DNA of 64,000 nucleotides from Gymnopus androsaceus JB14 (taxonomy: Eukaryota; Basidiomycota; Agaricomycetes; Agaricales; Omphalotaceae): NCBI GenBank assembly GCA_009733575.1, contig ML769387.1, positions 1 through 64,000 of the forward strand. The letters run 5' to 3'. The notes below the pieces were generated by a model. The model saw nothing but the letters and a program-made list of their open reading frames with translations. It searched no databases and had not been told where the DNA came from. Positions within the stretch are counted from its first letter, which is position 1. The number at the start of each line of letters is the position of its first letter. Made by a program: the position numbers and the translations under genes. This document shows positions 32,801 through 43,667 of the stretch, piece by piece.

Positions 32801-34429
32801 CTCCAACTTAGTGCTGCCTCCTTTAATCCCTTGGTTTTCATCAAACCGTCTACCAGGACAGTTAACCGGTTCTTCGTCTCCTCAGTAACAGATCCTTTCG
32901 TGGAACTTTTGACCGATAGAGTGCTATAACCAGTTTCGATGCGCCGCAGGAGATCATCCCGAAGGACGGATACTAGTTCATCAGATAAACTGGAAGCGAT
33001 CTCTAAAGTGAGGCTGTGCAGATGGCTGGGAAGAGCGGAAAAGGCGTTTAGTTGAGAGAGGGGAATCCCTAATGAGGGGAGGAGTTTTAATGGGGTAGAC
33101 GAAGAACCAGGAGACGCAGAATACGCTGGCGGAGGTGATTCAGATTCTTCCTCTTCTTCGTCCTCGGGTGTAGGCGGTAGTGGTGAAAGACGTCCGTTGG
33201 GTTTCTGTGCAAATGGAAGCGAAAGTTCGGATGGAACAGCAACATTCCACATCTCGTCCAACACGCCCAATACAACCAATGCCTCTCCCCACATTCCTTT
33301 CCCAACCTTCTCCCTAGCTGCTCCGGTGAACTTGACAACATCCTTCACGCCCTCTACACTTCTTTCCACCTCTTTGATACCCTGGACCCGTTTCTCTAGA
33401 GCCACAACTTCCATACCCTTCTTTGCCACATTCTGGTCTACCTGTTCGAGCATTGCGCGCAACCGACTGATTTGCGACAATGTCGCGGTGGATTCGGCTT
33501 GAAGCGTGTGAAGGTTCGTCAATGCAGCAAAGAATGAAGGTGCACGAGCTGCAATCTCGCTGGAAAGATGGAGTTCTATTGTATCTGCATAGTGTGAGAA
33601 TTTCTCCAGAAGCGGGAGTGAGTGAGCAAGGGCTATGGGATCTGCGTCACCGAATTCTCCGTCTAGCTCTGTGACGAGAGCGAACGTCCGTGGGTTGGCC
33701 AAGTCGAAATCTGATTCGAAAAAGACGGGAGGAACAGAGTCGAGAGGAGGTAATTGGGTAGTCGACGGAGGATTGAGTGCTTGCAGACGAGCAGTGTTGA
33801 GAGGTTCCAGCGAGGAGAATGAAGCTAAGGAACCCAGTGACCCTTTGCGATCGAGGGTCGGAGGAGAGGATGGACCTGCATCCTGCTGCATTTCGAACTG
33901 AGAAGACGAAGGTAAAGGGAGATTTTTCTCTAGTTTCTCCCATTCTGGGGATATAGCATTCAAATACGAGTCAAAATCTTTGCGCCGCACACGTGGAAGC
34001 GTTGCAGGAACCACAGAAGGTAACGATGAATGAGCTTTTGGCGGAGCTTGTCGTTTGTGTGGATTGTTAAGGACAGTAGATATTGCTTTAGAATAAAATT
34101 TTAATTAATATTAAGGACTAGCGCGTCTACGTGGAATGCTTACCGTGAAACCCAAGCTTTGAGCTGCTCCATTCGTTTGGCAAAGCTCCTAGATTCAAGC
34201 TCGCAGTTGAGCCGGCAAAATGAAAGCCTAAACCTGTAGGGGCTGCAGCAAAGTAATCCTGGCCATAAGCGGTCGTTCCAGAGACGCTTTCTGGCCCGCG
34301 GCGCTCAGAGGGGTCCCATTGAAAATTATACCGGCTTGAGCTGGGGCCTGCAGTTGGTGTCACGGCGTCATATGCTTGCGCAGTTACAGGCGAAGATGCT
34401 CGAGAACTGGCAGGAGAAGAATTAGACAT
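29896..34429 (-). CDS. VPS54: VPS54, GARP tethering complex subunit
   Basis: Vps54 is a subunit of the GARP complex, which tethers endosome-derived vesicles at the trans-Golgi. Exons are 34144-34429, 32761-34085, 32638-32708, 31316-32585, 31036-31122, 30811-30933, 30656-30747 and 29896-30628, about 1328 aa. Family blocks include AISTVLNNPHKRQAPPK, VFFESDFDLANPRTFALV, KFSHYADTIELHLSSEIAAR and SFFAALTNLH. The Vps54 C-terminal domain follows with SSFFTVPATSAVLTLLTDYL and YMELLVKETVTLHKVLSRYL. The intron 30934-31035 needs a GC donor. A 27-nt GT-AG segment (30629-30655) must be removed, or its TAA read through, to reach the conserved ADNTFYRLLEDARFLHQKL and a long proline-rich tail. The ATG at 34429 was chosen as the first in frame. 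A 31-nt candidate intron (29940-29970) would extend the tail to a stop at 29640. Confidence 0.88.
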
Positions 34430-35294
34430 GGCCGTAGCAGAAGAATTGGCGCGCCTTCTAAATGGGCGCTTAGGACTTTGCTCTTTACTTTCATCAGAGA
34501 ATGCCTTCAATTCACAGTCTAATCTCTGACCCTTTTGGTCCTTATCCGGAGGGTCTGATACTCTCAAATGATTTTAATCGTGATGTCAGAAGAAACAGGC
34601 CTCAGTTGAGGAACGTGTACATGAGGGATCGCAAAGCAACAGGGTAAATTCCTTTCTTGTTTTCGCGTTCTCTACTAAAATACTTGTAGTCTCGATCAGA
34701 CCGAATACCCCGCCACGGCTCCAATGAATCTACCAACCGTCACGTTCTACGGTATACTCTTAATCAAATTCCTGAAATGGCTATCGCCACAAGGATTAAA
34801 GTGTTTGGAAACTGACCTTCGTGAACGCGATAAAAGAGCTAGAATCAAAGAGAGAGGAGATGACAACGTTGCAGACAGTGAGCTAACCCTCAGAAGTCTG
34901 TACGGAGTCGCTCCAGCCACGGGTCTAAAGATAACGGTGTGGATATCTTGCAAGAAGAATCATCAAGCTTCATTCCTCTCCAGTAAGTCTGTATCGATCC
35001 ATGAGTATTCAGAACCTTAGCCCTCTGCAGAGGAAGGGTTCGAGCGTGAGTTGATATTCAACTCACAATACAACAAGCCGATTGAAACGCGCCTGTAAGT
35101 GAAATAATCATCCATCTTTTCGTAGCTAAGCAACATTCGTAGCTGGAGAATCCATTCTTTAGATGTAGTAACCGCCTCACTAAGTCGGAACTATCTAGAA
35201 CAATGGCGCTTCTTCCATTTCGTCAAAAAGCTCGTCAAATCACATCCAAATATCCCCAAGAAAAAAATCACCCCCAGTTTCATCATGCGCGCGA
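34430..35294. other. Divergent intergenic region
   Basis: Between VPS54 (-) and the uncharacterised gene (+). The plus-strand frame at 34724-35020 has no recognised features. A 31-codon frame from an ATG at 35201 ends at 35298, overlapping the next ATG by four bases (ATGA), and may be an upstream ORF or a mis-placed first exon. Confidence 0.35.
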
Positions 35295-36480
35295 ATGAAA
35301 GAAAAGTACGCTGAAGATGCAGATCATCATCGATGGTTCTATGACACGGACCTTGATTCGGATGTTGACGAAGATGGAAATACCACTCTTCCTCGACGTA
35401 TAAGAACTGTTTCGCGCTCTGAGGTCTACGGAATCATGGCGACGCATTGCGAGTGGTATCTCGCTCAGCAACTGGCTACATCCGATATCCGGCATATGTA
35501 CGTCAATTTGAAGCTTTGGTATGCCTTTTGCCGAGAGGTGAAAGCTGCAAAGCCGTTGAAAGAGGCCCACGACAAGAAGAGGAACCCAGGGCGCAAGTGG
35601 GCATGGGGTACTCCTTACCAGCCTGGAAAGAAGAGCGAGGAAAGGAAGAAAAGCAAGAAGAAGAAGAAGGCGGTCAAACAACGACTTAGTCATCGATTTA
35701 TCGCGATTTGACTCGGTGACTGGTGGATGGGAGGACAGAATACAAAGAAGATGTATCGTATGTTGTGAAATCTCTCTGTATGTGTTCGATGCATGATCTG
35801 CTTTTCCGTAGGATTATATCTTTCCACGAGATGTTGAAGACAACGATGAAGAGCAAGTCGACGATGAAGAAGCAGATGCCCCCGGTCGACCAGAATACGA
35901 CGATGACCTATCAGGATTTTCATCCGCTCCTGATTCTGACTCTGATGAATCCGATTCCAACTTTGACATGAATCCGGAAAACTTCAGACATGTACCACGT
36001 TGGATGTTAACTCCTCCCGTCAGATATCCTGGTCAACTTTCCTGGTCCTGTCCGGATCGTCAGTGCGGCTATTCTGTGGACTTGCGGAACATGCCAAAGT
36101 CACCTGTTCTCAGTGACGCCGAGTATCAGTTCCTGCAAGGCCATCTGTAAGTCAAACTTCATCTGCCACGGTGTCAGTGCGCGAGCTGATGAGATCTCTT
36201 CCAGGTTCTCGGCAGAACAGGAAGAAGTACAGAAGTTGCTGTTTCGTATTATTAGTGAACACTATTTCGAGCACGGTAGACGCCTTGGATTCGTTTTTGC
36301 TGATAAAGCATGGGAAGAATGGGACTCGACAGGTATACCTTTTATCCTTCTATCAATCTCTCCGACGGCAACTGATGGAATCTGTCTGATTAGTACTACT
36401 TCAGGCCAGTAGGCGATGAGGACGATGTTCAAGACGAAATGGAAGTTGAAGTTGTTATCAAGAACGAGCCGAACTTTTGA
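35295..36480 (+). CDS. Uncharacterised acidic, Lys-rich protein
   Basis: Not recognised. The first part (from ATG 35295) contains RRIRTVSRSEVYGIMATHCE and a Lys-rich segment resembling a nuclear localisation signal. After a GT-AG intron (about 35758-35812) comes an acidic stretch (DVEDNDEEQVDDEEADAPGR and further Asp/Ser). This leads into a compact region with WSCPDRQCGYSVDLRNMP, a possible half zinc site, and EEVQKLLFRIISEHYFEHG. The last intron ends at CCAG before 36413, giving a C-terminus ending VIKNEPNF, stop 36478-36480. The join between the first and second parts requires a frame change, so at least one intron within 35500-35700 is unresolved. A chromatin or nuclear role is only a guess from composition. 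Confidence 0.5.
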
Positions 36481-36704
36481 TTCCTAGCTATGTAACACAT
36501 CTTGTATATGCTCTTTCTTATTCACTTTCGTGTAGATGGCAATAAATTCACCTTCAAAAGTCCTTGTCTCTTGATTACACATAATAACCAAACATTACAT
36601 GCACCGTGACATGATAATGTCCCATTAACCCATTAGCATAGTAAGTACCCCCTAAAACTGCGCCCTCCAACCAGATCGTTTCCTTCGAAGGTTGCTCCTG
36701 GCGC

Positions 36705-38408
36705 TCACGCTGGTGGAAGTAGGACTTGCGGGGTCGGTGTCGGAAGCAGCCGATGCAGATGCAGTCGCGTGCTCGTCGCACTAGCACTGGAAATTAAGCT
36801 TTCAGCCATCTCTGGAGATATAGTAGCCGTTGTGGTGTAGCTAGTCGACGTCGCGCTAAGACTCGCTGTAGCGATGCTGCTACCGTCGGTCAGAGTGCTA
36901 GAGTCCGTGCTGTTGCTCGAGGAGTCGCTGAGGGTGGAATTACTGCTGAGTGTGCTGTTGCTCGAGTCACAGCTAGCGCAATCGCTCAGGGTGGAGTTAC
37001 TGCTGGTGTCCGTACTATTGCTTGAATCGCAGCAGTCAGAGGTCGTGACATTACTGCTCAAGCACGAATCGCAATCGTCGCTGGTCATCGTGGAGTTGCT
37101 ACTTGAATCACTGCAATCACAGTCGTCTCCGGTCATGGTCGAGTTACTGCCCGAATCGCTGGTAATGGTCGAGTTACTGCTTGAATCGCTGCAATCGCAG
37201 TCATCTCCGGTAATGGTCGAGTTACTGCCCGAATCACTGGTAATGGTCGAGTTACTGCTTGAATCGCTGCAATCACAGTCGTCTCCGGTAATCGTCGAGT
37301 TACTGCCGATCGCTGTAATCGTCGAGTTACTGCTTGAATCGCTGCAATCACAGTCATCTCCGGTAATCGTCGAGTTGCTGGCCGTAGTATTGCTGCTCAA
37401 GCATGAATCGCAGCCGTCACTGGTAATGGTCGAATTACTGCTTGAATCGCTGCAATCACAATCGTCCCCTGTAATCGTCGAGTTACTGCTAGAAGCGTTG
37501 CAATCGCAATCGTCCCCGGTAATCGTCGAGTTACTGGTGATGTCGGGAAGGGAAGACACCGTGCTGTTGCTTGAATCGCAGCAGCTTTCCGTCGAACAAT
37601 CGCAAGTCGTAGAACTTGCGCTTTGGCAGGAACAAGTATCGACATCAGGGACAGAGCCGTACGGACAGGTTCCATCTACGTTTTCATTCATTCAGTATTC
37701 ATGCTCCTTGTTTTCAAGAAAAACATACCTGATCCAAAAGGTACTAAGGGGACATTGGGGCTACCATAGATTCCGCGGTGTGCACCAGAAGGCTGAGCGT
37801 TGACAATCCCTGTCAACTCGGGATTTACTGGTGGAGTCATGCAGTACAAGGTAGATGGAACAATTCCTAGAACCGTCACTGCTTGTTTGGGCAGCTGACA
37901 GTATTCGATGGCATACGAGATTACCTCGTCAGAGTTCTGGATACCTGGGCCCTGGGCGTAGAGGATCATCGCATCCGCAATGTCCTGCTGCATGCATGGG
38001 TCAGCCGTAGCGAGCAGAGCAGAGCCCCACCCGATTTGACCCAATTCTGTGCACAGGCCATTGGCAGAGATGTCATTGACACCACTGGAGGCACAGAGGT
38101 CATACCATCCACTAGGAGAGATGGAAGACTTCTTGGATCGAGTAGACAAAGTGGGTGTGGATGTTGGACTAGCGCTAGCGCTGCAAGCAGGCGGTGCCGT
38201 CAAATCGCTTTCGTTTCAATCAGTACATGGTTGACAATCATTTTAGAAGCAAGCAATACCTTCGAAGAGTGAAGCTACGACTGGGAGCAGCATCACGGGG
38301 GACTCCATTGAACCTAGCCGACAAAGCGCGGTCGCCGAGCGGAGAGGCCTCACTGATGAGGACGACGAATGCGAGAAGAAGAAATGAAACGTTGGTGAGA
38401 ATTTGCAT
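36705..38408 (-). CDS. Secreted Ser/Asn/Cys-rich repeat protein
   Basis: Three exons (38260-38408, 37729-38207, 36705-37675) encode about 532 aa. A signal peptide (MQILTNVSFLLLAFVVLISE) is followed by a Cys-containing N-domain (WYDLCASSGVNDISANGLC, SYAIEYCQLPKQAV) of a type common in secreted mushroom proteins but without a named family. The C-terminal half is a low-complexity repeat in which the unit NSTITGDDCDCSDSS recurs six times with variants, giving many N-glycosylation sequons (NST) and CxC pairs. No hydrophobic GPI-anchor tail is visible in this frame. A neighbouring frame (ending GWRAQF) looks similarly Ser/Thr-rich, so a late frameshift or intron is possible. It is transcribed divergently from UTP21. 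Confidence 0.75.
37080..37545 (-). repeat. In-frame minisatellite coding for the NST/CDC repeat
   Basis: Roughly 45-75-bp units containing GGTCGAGTTACTG and GATTGCAGTGATTC-like blocks (written here in mixed orientation) repeat in tandem inside the secreted-protein gene. Unit length stays a multiple of three, so the frame is kept. Some neighbouring units are almost identical, suggesting recent expansion. Confidence 0.75.
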
Positions 38409-39093
38409 TATCGAGGAGCGTATACTATTCTTCAACGAGGAAGAGACAAATCAAGAAATGAATGGAAAATCCTTCAAGGATAATTGCCACAGGCAGAAGG
38501 AAACAAAAAAAAAGAGTTAAGAGAACGAAGAACGAAGACAGAGAAATTGTCCTCGGTGTCAGAACATTTGCACTTTATACGAGTCGTGTCAATTGTTATG
38601 TCGGATTTGACTTGAGCGCTGCTGGGCGCTGCATAGGATATCCATCTAGAAGCTGATCAGTGATAAATGAACTGAAGATCTGTTCTCTGTAAATGTCACT
38701 GATCGAGACTCCCGGGCTTGTATTGCTTGGACTCTTCCGCAGAGCCCTCGGGCATAGGACAGATGTTGATCTTCCTCTTGAGCGTCGCGTTTTCCAAGGA
38801 TACGTATTTATAGAGCACGGAAATGCTACTACACCGTTCTGCGACGCCCAACGTCAATCGATACTTTGGCAGGCTTCCCGGTGGACTAGGTCTCTGTCAG
38901 GATGAGTTGTGCGTTGTGGGGGGGATTTTTCATCGGAGCTATGAGATTATGAGATCTTATACGATTCAGACTGCCTTTCGCCTATTTTGCTGATCTTCGG
39001 ATAGGGGCTACCGCGCTAAATCTCACGTGGCTAGTGATCGCGATCAAAATTTTTGAGAGCATTTCGTTCTGACTTTGAAGTTGAAAAAACACA
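38409..39093. promoter_or_regulatory. Divergent promoter: secreted repeat protein / UTP21
   Basis: 685 bp between two divergent start codons. On the minus strand TATAAAG at 38573-38579 lies about 165 bases before the secreted-protein start and is a candidate TATA box. No other site recognised. Confidence 0.45.
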
Positions 39094-42000
39094 ATGTCTG
39101 TCGAAGAACCATCATCTCCTCCTCCTCGGAAGCGGCAGAGACAAGCATCGAAGAAATCCCACAAATTCAAACATGAACCGCGTCTTTTCATACCTTTCCG
39201 CGCTTTGGGGCTCATAACAAACCACATTCCATTCGTTATCCAAACTCGTTCGCACAAAGGCGCAACAGAAGGGCCTCGGATACATATTCTTACGTGTTTG
39301 GGAAGGTCCTGGGCACTTTTCAATGGAGAAAAAATGGATTTGCTCTTCGTTGGTGCGCTTGCTTGTATTTTCATAATCAATTCGCGGAAAACTAAAAATT
39401 CGTCCAGGTCCTGAAGTTGAAGAACACATATCCAGTATGGCGATGGATGGTGATGCTGTTTGGATAGCAACTGGGCCGAATGTAATCAAGTACATTCGAG
39501 GAAAAGAAGTCCGTCTTGAAAATCTACTTCGAACGCTCAATTTGACGCTGCATTTAGGCTTCACGGCTAGTTAATCCTCTGGGCACCACATTGTCTTTCA
39601 TCACCATCTTTGGCACACAGCTGCTTGCTCTAACCGAAGATGGACGAAGAATGTTTTGCTGGAACTCAGCAGACGGAGGTAAAGTTGTTATGTGCTATTC
39701 CGCGGACCAACTCACCCAGTTCACAGTTGTGGAAGCAACCATTGAGTTCGACAACGACTTTACTGCTATATCTATACTCCATCCAGCTACCTACCTGAAC
39801 AAAGTTCTTGTATCTAGCAGTCAAGGTTCTATGCAGTTGTGGAATATCCGTTCACAGTGAGTTTCCCTAAATTGTTCCAATCCAGCCGATTAATCTTGTG
39901 AGAAGAACGTGTATACACAAATTTGCTCCTTCATCTCTTCTGTCGTCCTCAAGCAACCTCACTGCTTCAGAAGGATCCGCGATCACAGCTTTAACGCAGT
40001 CCTCCGCCATAGACGTGGTCGGAATTGGATTCGCTTCGGGTGAAATATCTGTTTATGATGTGCGAACAGATGAGCGGTTGATGAGGATGTTTATGGAAGG
40101 AGGCGGCATCCGTGCTTTAGGCTTCCGAAGTGGTATGCAGGTTCTACATTGACAAAAAAATATAAATGATCAGCGCTTTTCAGACGGACAACCTATCATG
40201 GCTTCTGCCTCATCCCTAGGTCATATTGCGATATGGGATCTCAATGAAGGTGGCCGGCTGCTACATATGGTACGAGGAGCACACGACGGAGCTATTAGTG
40301 CTCTCGAATGGGTTCCCGGTCAACCTGTCTTGATCACCTCCGGCGAAGACAACAGTGTTAAGGTAGGCTTCTCAATGTTTCACTCTTCGTGGTACTGCAT
40401 CTGACCTTTTAGCTTGCAGCAATGGTTGTTCGATTCCCCAACAGCTGCCCCTCGGCTTTTAAAATTCCGTTCTGGCCATCATGCTCCGCCACACATCATC
40501 CGTTATTATGGCGAGGACGGTAAACAACTCTTGACTGCCTCCAGAGACCGTAGTCTTCGATGCACCTCCGTTGTTCGTGATTCAAGGTCATTTGAGCTAT
40601 CTCAAGGTATGATTCATCACGTCGCATCTTTGTAGAGCAATAATAATCTGTCAAATCATCAGGATCTCTCGCCAAGAAAGCTGGCAATTTGTCAATACCA
40701 GTTGCCAACCTAAAATTCCCTCCGATTACTGCGATTTCGCACTCTTCTGCACGCACAAAAGACTGGGACGACATCCTAACTGCTCATTCTGACGAAACTT
40801 TTGCGCGGACATGGACTATGCAAAACAAGAGACTCGGGAAACATAATTTTGGTTTTGCTGATGCCGTTAAGGGCAAGGGGAAAGAGCGTGCTCCTCTTGG
40901 TTCCGCAAAGGTTTGATACATCTTTCAGGTTTATTCGCTTACTGACTCCCAAATAGTCTGTTTGTGTAACTGCATGTGGTAACTTTGGATTGGCCAGCTC
41001 TTCTACTGGGGCAATACATATGTGGAACATGCAATCAGGGATACGGCGAAGAACGTTTCGTGTTGGGCCTTGTCCAGCTGAAGTGGCAGGGCGCTTCCGG
41101 GCAGCGGAAAAAGAGCGCTCTGTTACTGGGCTTGCGACAGACCCATTGAACACAGTGGTTATTGCGAGTACGCTGGACGGTACCATTAATGTGAGTCACG
41201 GTTAGAGGTTACCATTCATTTTCTCATATTCTGCAGTTTTTCGATTTTCATACAGCAAAACTAGAGCACACTGCTATCTTACCCTCGTCCGTAGTGTCCA
41301 TGATGCTTCAACGAGACAGTGGGTTGCTGGCTATCGTGTGTGACGACATGGTCGTAAGACTTGTTGACATTGAAGCAAGAACAATTGTTAGAGAATTTGG
41401 GGGGTTCCGTGGCCGTGTTCTAGACATTGTAATAATTCTTTGCAATTTTTGTCCCTAATACACTAATTTTTCTGGACCTCTAGACGTTTTCACCGGACTC
41501 ACGGTGGCTCATAACAACTTCATTGGATTCAATAATTCGCACTTTCGATATACCAACAGGGCGTTTAATTGATGCCTTCAAAACTTCCAGCGTTGCGACC
41601 AGTGTGTCGTTCTCCCCTACCAACGATTTCCTAGCTACATCTCACGTTGACAGCGTCGGCGTCTACCTATGGTTAGTATTGTTATCCTCTTTTGCTCAAG
41701 AGGTCAGCGCTCACCTTGCAATAGGGCGAATCGAGCGCAATATACCGAGGTTGCGTTTCAGACTGTTCTTGAGGATGAGATCGCAAACGTTGATCTCCCG
41801 TCTATGCAAGGCGTCACCGAAGACGAAGGTAATAGTGCTTCCGACACACATTCTATTTTCTTTTGCTTACCGCCCATAACAGCATTAGATTCATTATCCC
41901 CGCTGGAGGCTCAAGCCTTGCAACCTGATGTCTTTGCGACCCCTCCCAAGTTGGATGGGGACCTCATTACGTTGACCCTACTCCCGCGGTCGAAAATGGC

Positions 42001-42666
42001 AAACGCTACTCAATTTGGAGGTTATCCAGGTATGCGTTTGCGTTTCCTTTCTCTTTCCGCTACTGACTGGGTATCCAACCAGCAACGTAACAAGCCCAAG
42101 GAGCCTCCCAAAGCTCCCGAAAAGGCTCCATTTTTCCTACCCACTTTACCTGGTGTCGAAAATAGATTCGTCACTGTCACTGACCCAAAGAAGGATGCGG
42201 CGTCAGAAAAGACCTCGCGACGATTAGAACAAGCCGCTGAGAAAGCAGAGAGTGTCTTTTTACAAAAACTTCATGGGGATGATGTGAATGGGGATTGTAA
42301 GTTCATTTAAGTTTTTATCCAGGAAGTAGTTGCTCATTACTTCCAGATGAATCCCTGTTCTCCTTTGCAAAAACTCTATCCCCTGCAGCTCTCGATCTCG
42401 AGTTCAGGACCTTAGTGACCCTTGACAGTCTTCGAACATTTACCAATGCCTTGACGCAGAGGCTATTATCACACCAGGACTTTGAAGCTGTCCAGGCGTT
42501 TCTGAACGTGTTTCTTCGCATGCACGCCGATACGATCATTTCAAACACTGAGCTACATGCTGACGTTGAGAGACTGATGACGGTCCAGCGGTCGGAAAGC
42601 CAGAGGATTCTTGAACTAATTGCCTCGTCTCTCGGGGCTCTCGGGTTCGTCAGAGATACACTGTAG
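39094..42666 (+). CDS. UTP21: UTP21 / WDR36, small-subunit processome WD40 protein
   Basis: Nucleolar WD40 protein of the UTP-B module needed for 18S rRNA processing. The N-terminus LFIPFRALGLITNHIPFVIQ and PRIHILTCLGRSWALF are diagnostic of the Utp21/WDR36 family. WD repeats run through the middle (WNIRSQ, GFASGEISVYDVRTDERL, HIAIWDLNEGG, GAHDGAISALEWVPGQPVLI, DFHTAKLEHTA, DITFSPDSRWLITTSLDSII). The C-terminal Utp21 domain ends FLNVFLRMHADTIISNTELH and GALGFVRDTL. Many short introns interrupt the gene; the first has donor GTGCGC after 39350. Its stop is 56 bp from the stop of the convergent HRI1-like gene, so the 3' UTRs probably overlap. Length is normal for the family. Confidence 0.92.
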
Positions 42667-42722
42667 ACTTATGCACTATTGTACTAGAGTCGTTTAGAAT
42701 GTGAACTGGTTACCTCTGCTCG

Positions 42723-43478
42723 CTAAGCTTTCTCCAATATAAGCCACTGATCGCCATTCCACTGCACTTCTTTTCCTTCAACCCAATTGGAAGTATCGTC
42801 AGGCAACAGCTTGACAGCATCAGACGTACTATGGACCGTTGTCCACTTTAGGTTAAGCAAGTGAGCCTGAAATGCCCAAAAGTTTCCAGAGAAATCGCGC
42901 CCGAGAGCGAGTTGCCAGCTTCCGATTCGCGCATACCAGATAGTACTTGAGACATTTCGCAAGAAGAGCGCTCCATCGTCGAATGTTTCGTCTCTCCATA
43001 TCTCTTCGTAGGATGTCATCTTTCCAGTGGCTGGATTTACCATTTCTCCCTTCTCGAGAGTGGTTCCATCTGGCAGTTCAGTGTTAGAACCGTAGTCTGT
43101 CATTTGCGAAGGGTCCTGCTCAGAATGGAGTACTTTTAATGGCCATGGGGCATTCACTGTTTACTATATGTCGCTTACCTTGGTGCGAGAGTCAATCAAG
43201 TGGGTGAACTTGATTAGTTCCTTTCCCTCAGCTATAACTGCAGAGTAAATAATAATCATGATCAGCGACTTGGGTGGCGTTGAGATCCACTTGATTCTGA
43301 ACCTACCAGTTGATCGATAACCAGCGAAAGCCCAATCGAGCTCCTCTGAGCCTTTGATGAAACGAGCATCCAGAAAGACCCCAGTTTTTCCACCAGTCAA
43401 GACGACAGTATCCGTAGGCTCACTGGCTTCGTCTGGGATCCAACGGATCGAATCACGGAAGGATATAGTAGAAGGCAT
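42723..43478 (-). CDS. HRI1-like protein
   Basis: Member of the fungal HRI1 family (a small beta-barrel protein of unknown function, named in yeast for binding Hrr25). Conserved stretches are SIRWIPDEASEPTDTVVLT, FLDARFIKG, ELDWAFAGYRST, FTHLIDSRT and MVNPATGKMTSYEEIWRDE. After the last block the C-terminal half has WYARIGSWQLALGRDFSG. There are two or three short introns. The ATG at 43478 is the first in the frame that starts the conserved region. It is convergent with UTP21. The biochemical role is not known for the family. Confidence 0.8.
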
Positions 43479-43667
43479 TGATGTTATCGATTCAGATGTG
43501 AAAATTATCGTCAAGTTCTTCTGTTAAAAGGTTTTACTCCACATTGGTCTCAGGCACTGTTGATATACACTGACGATCTACTTATATTCACGTTCAAGTG
43601 AGTAGCTAACTCGCAAGCTTTGTACGTTCTACACTGTTAATTACCCCTTTCGTTTCCCTGCCACGTA

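Noticed and set aside
36874..37803. 309-codon plus-strand frame opposite the secreted repeat protein
   Set aside because: Its Leu/Glu/Ser repeat is the reverse-strand shadow of the minisatellite; the minus strand has the signal peptide, introns and sequons.
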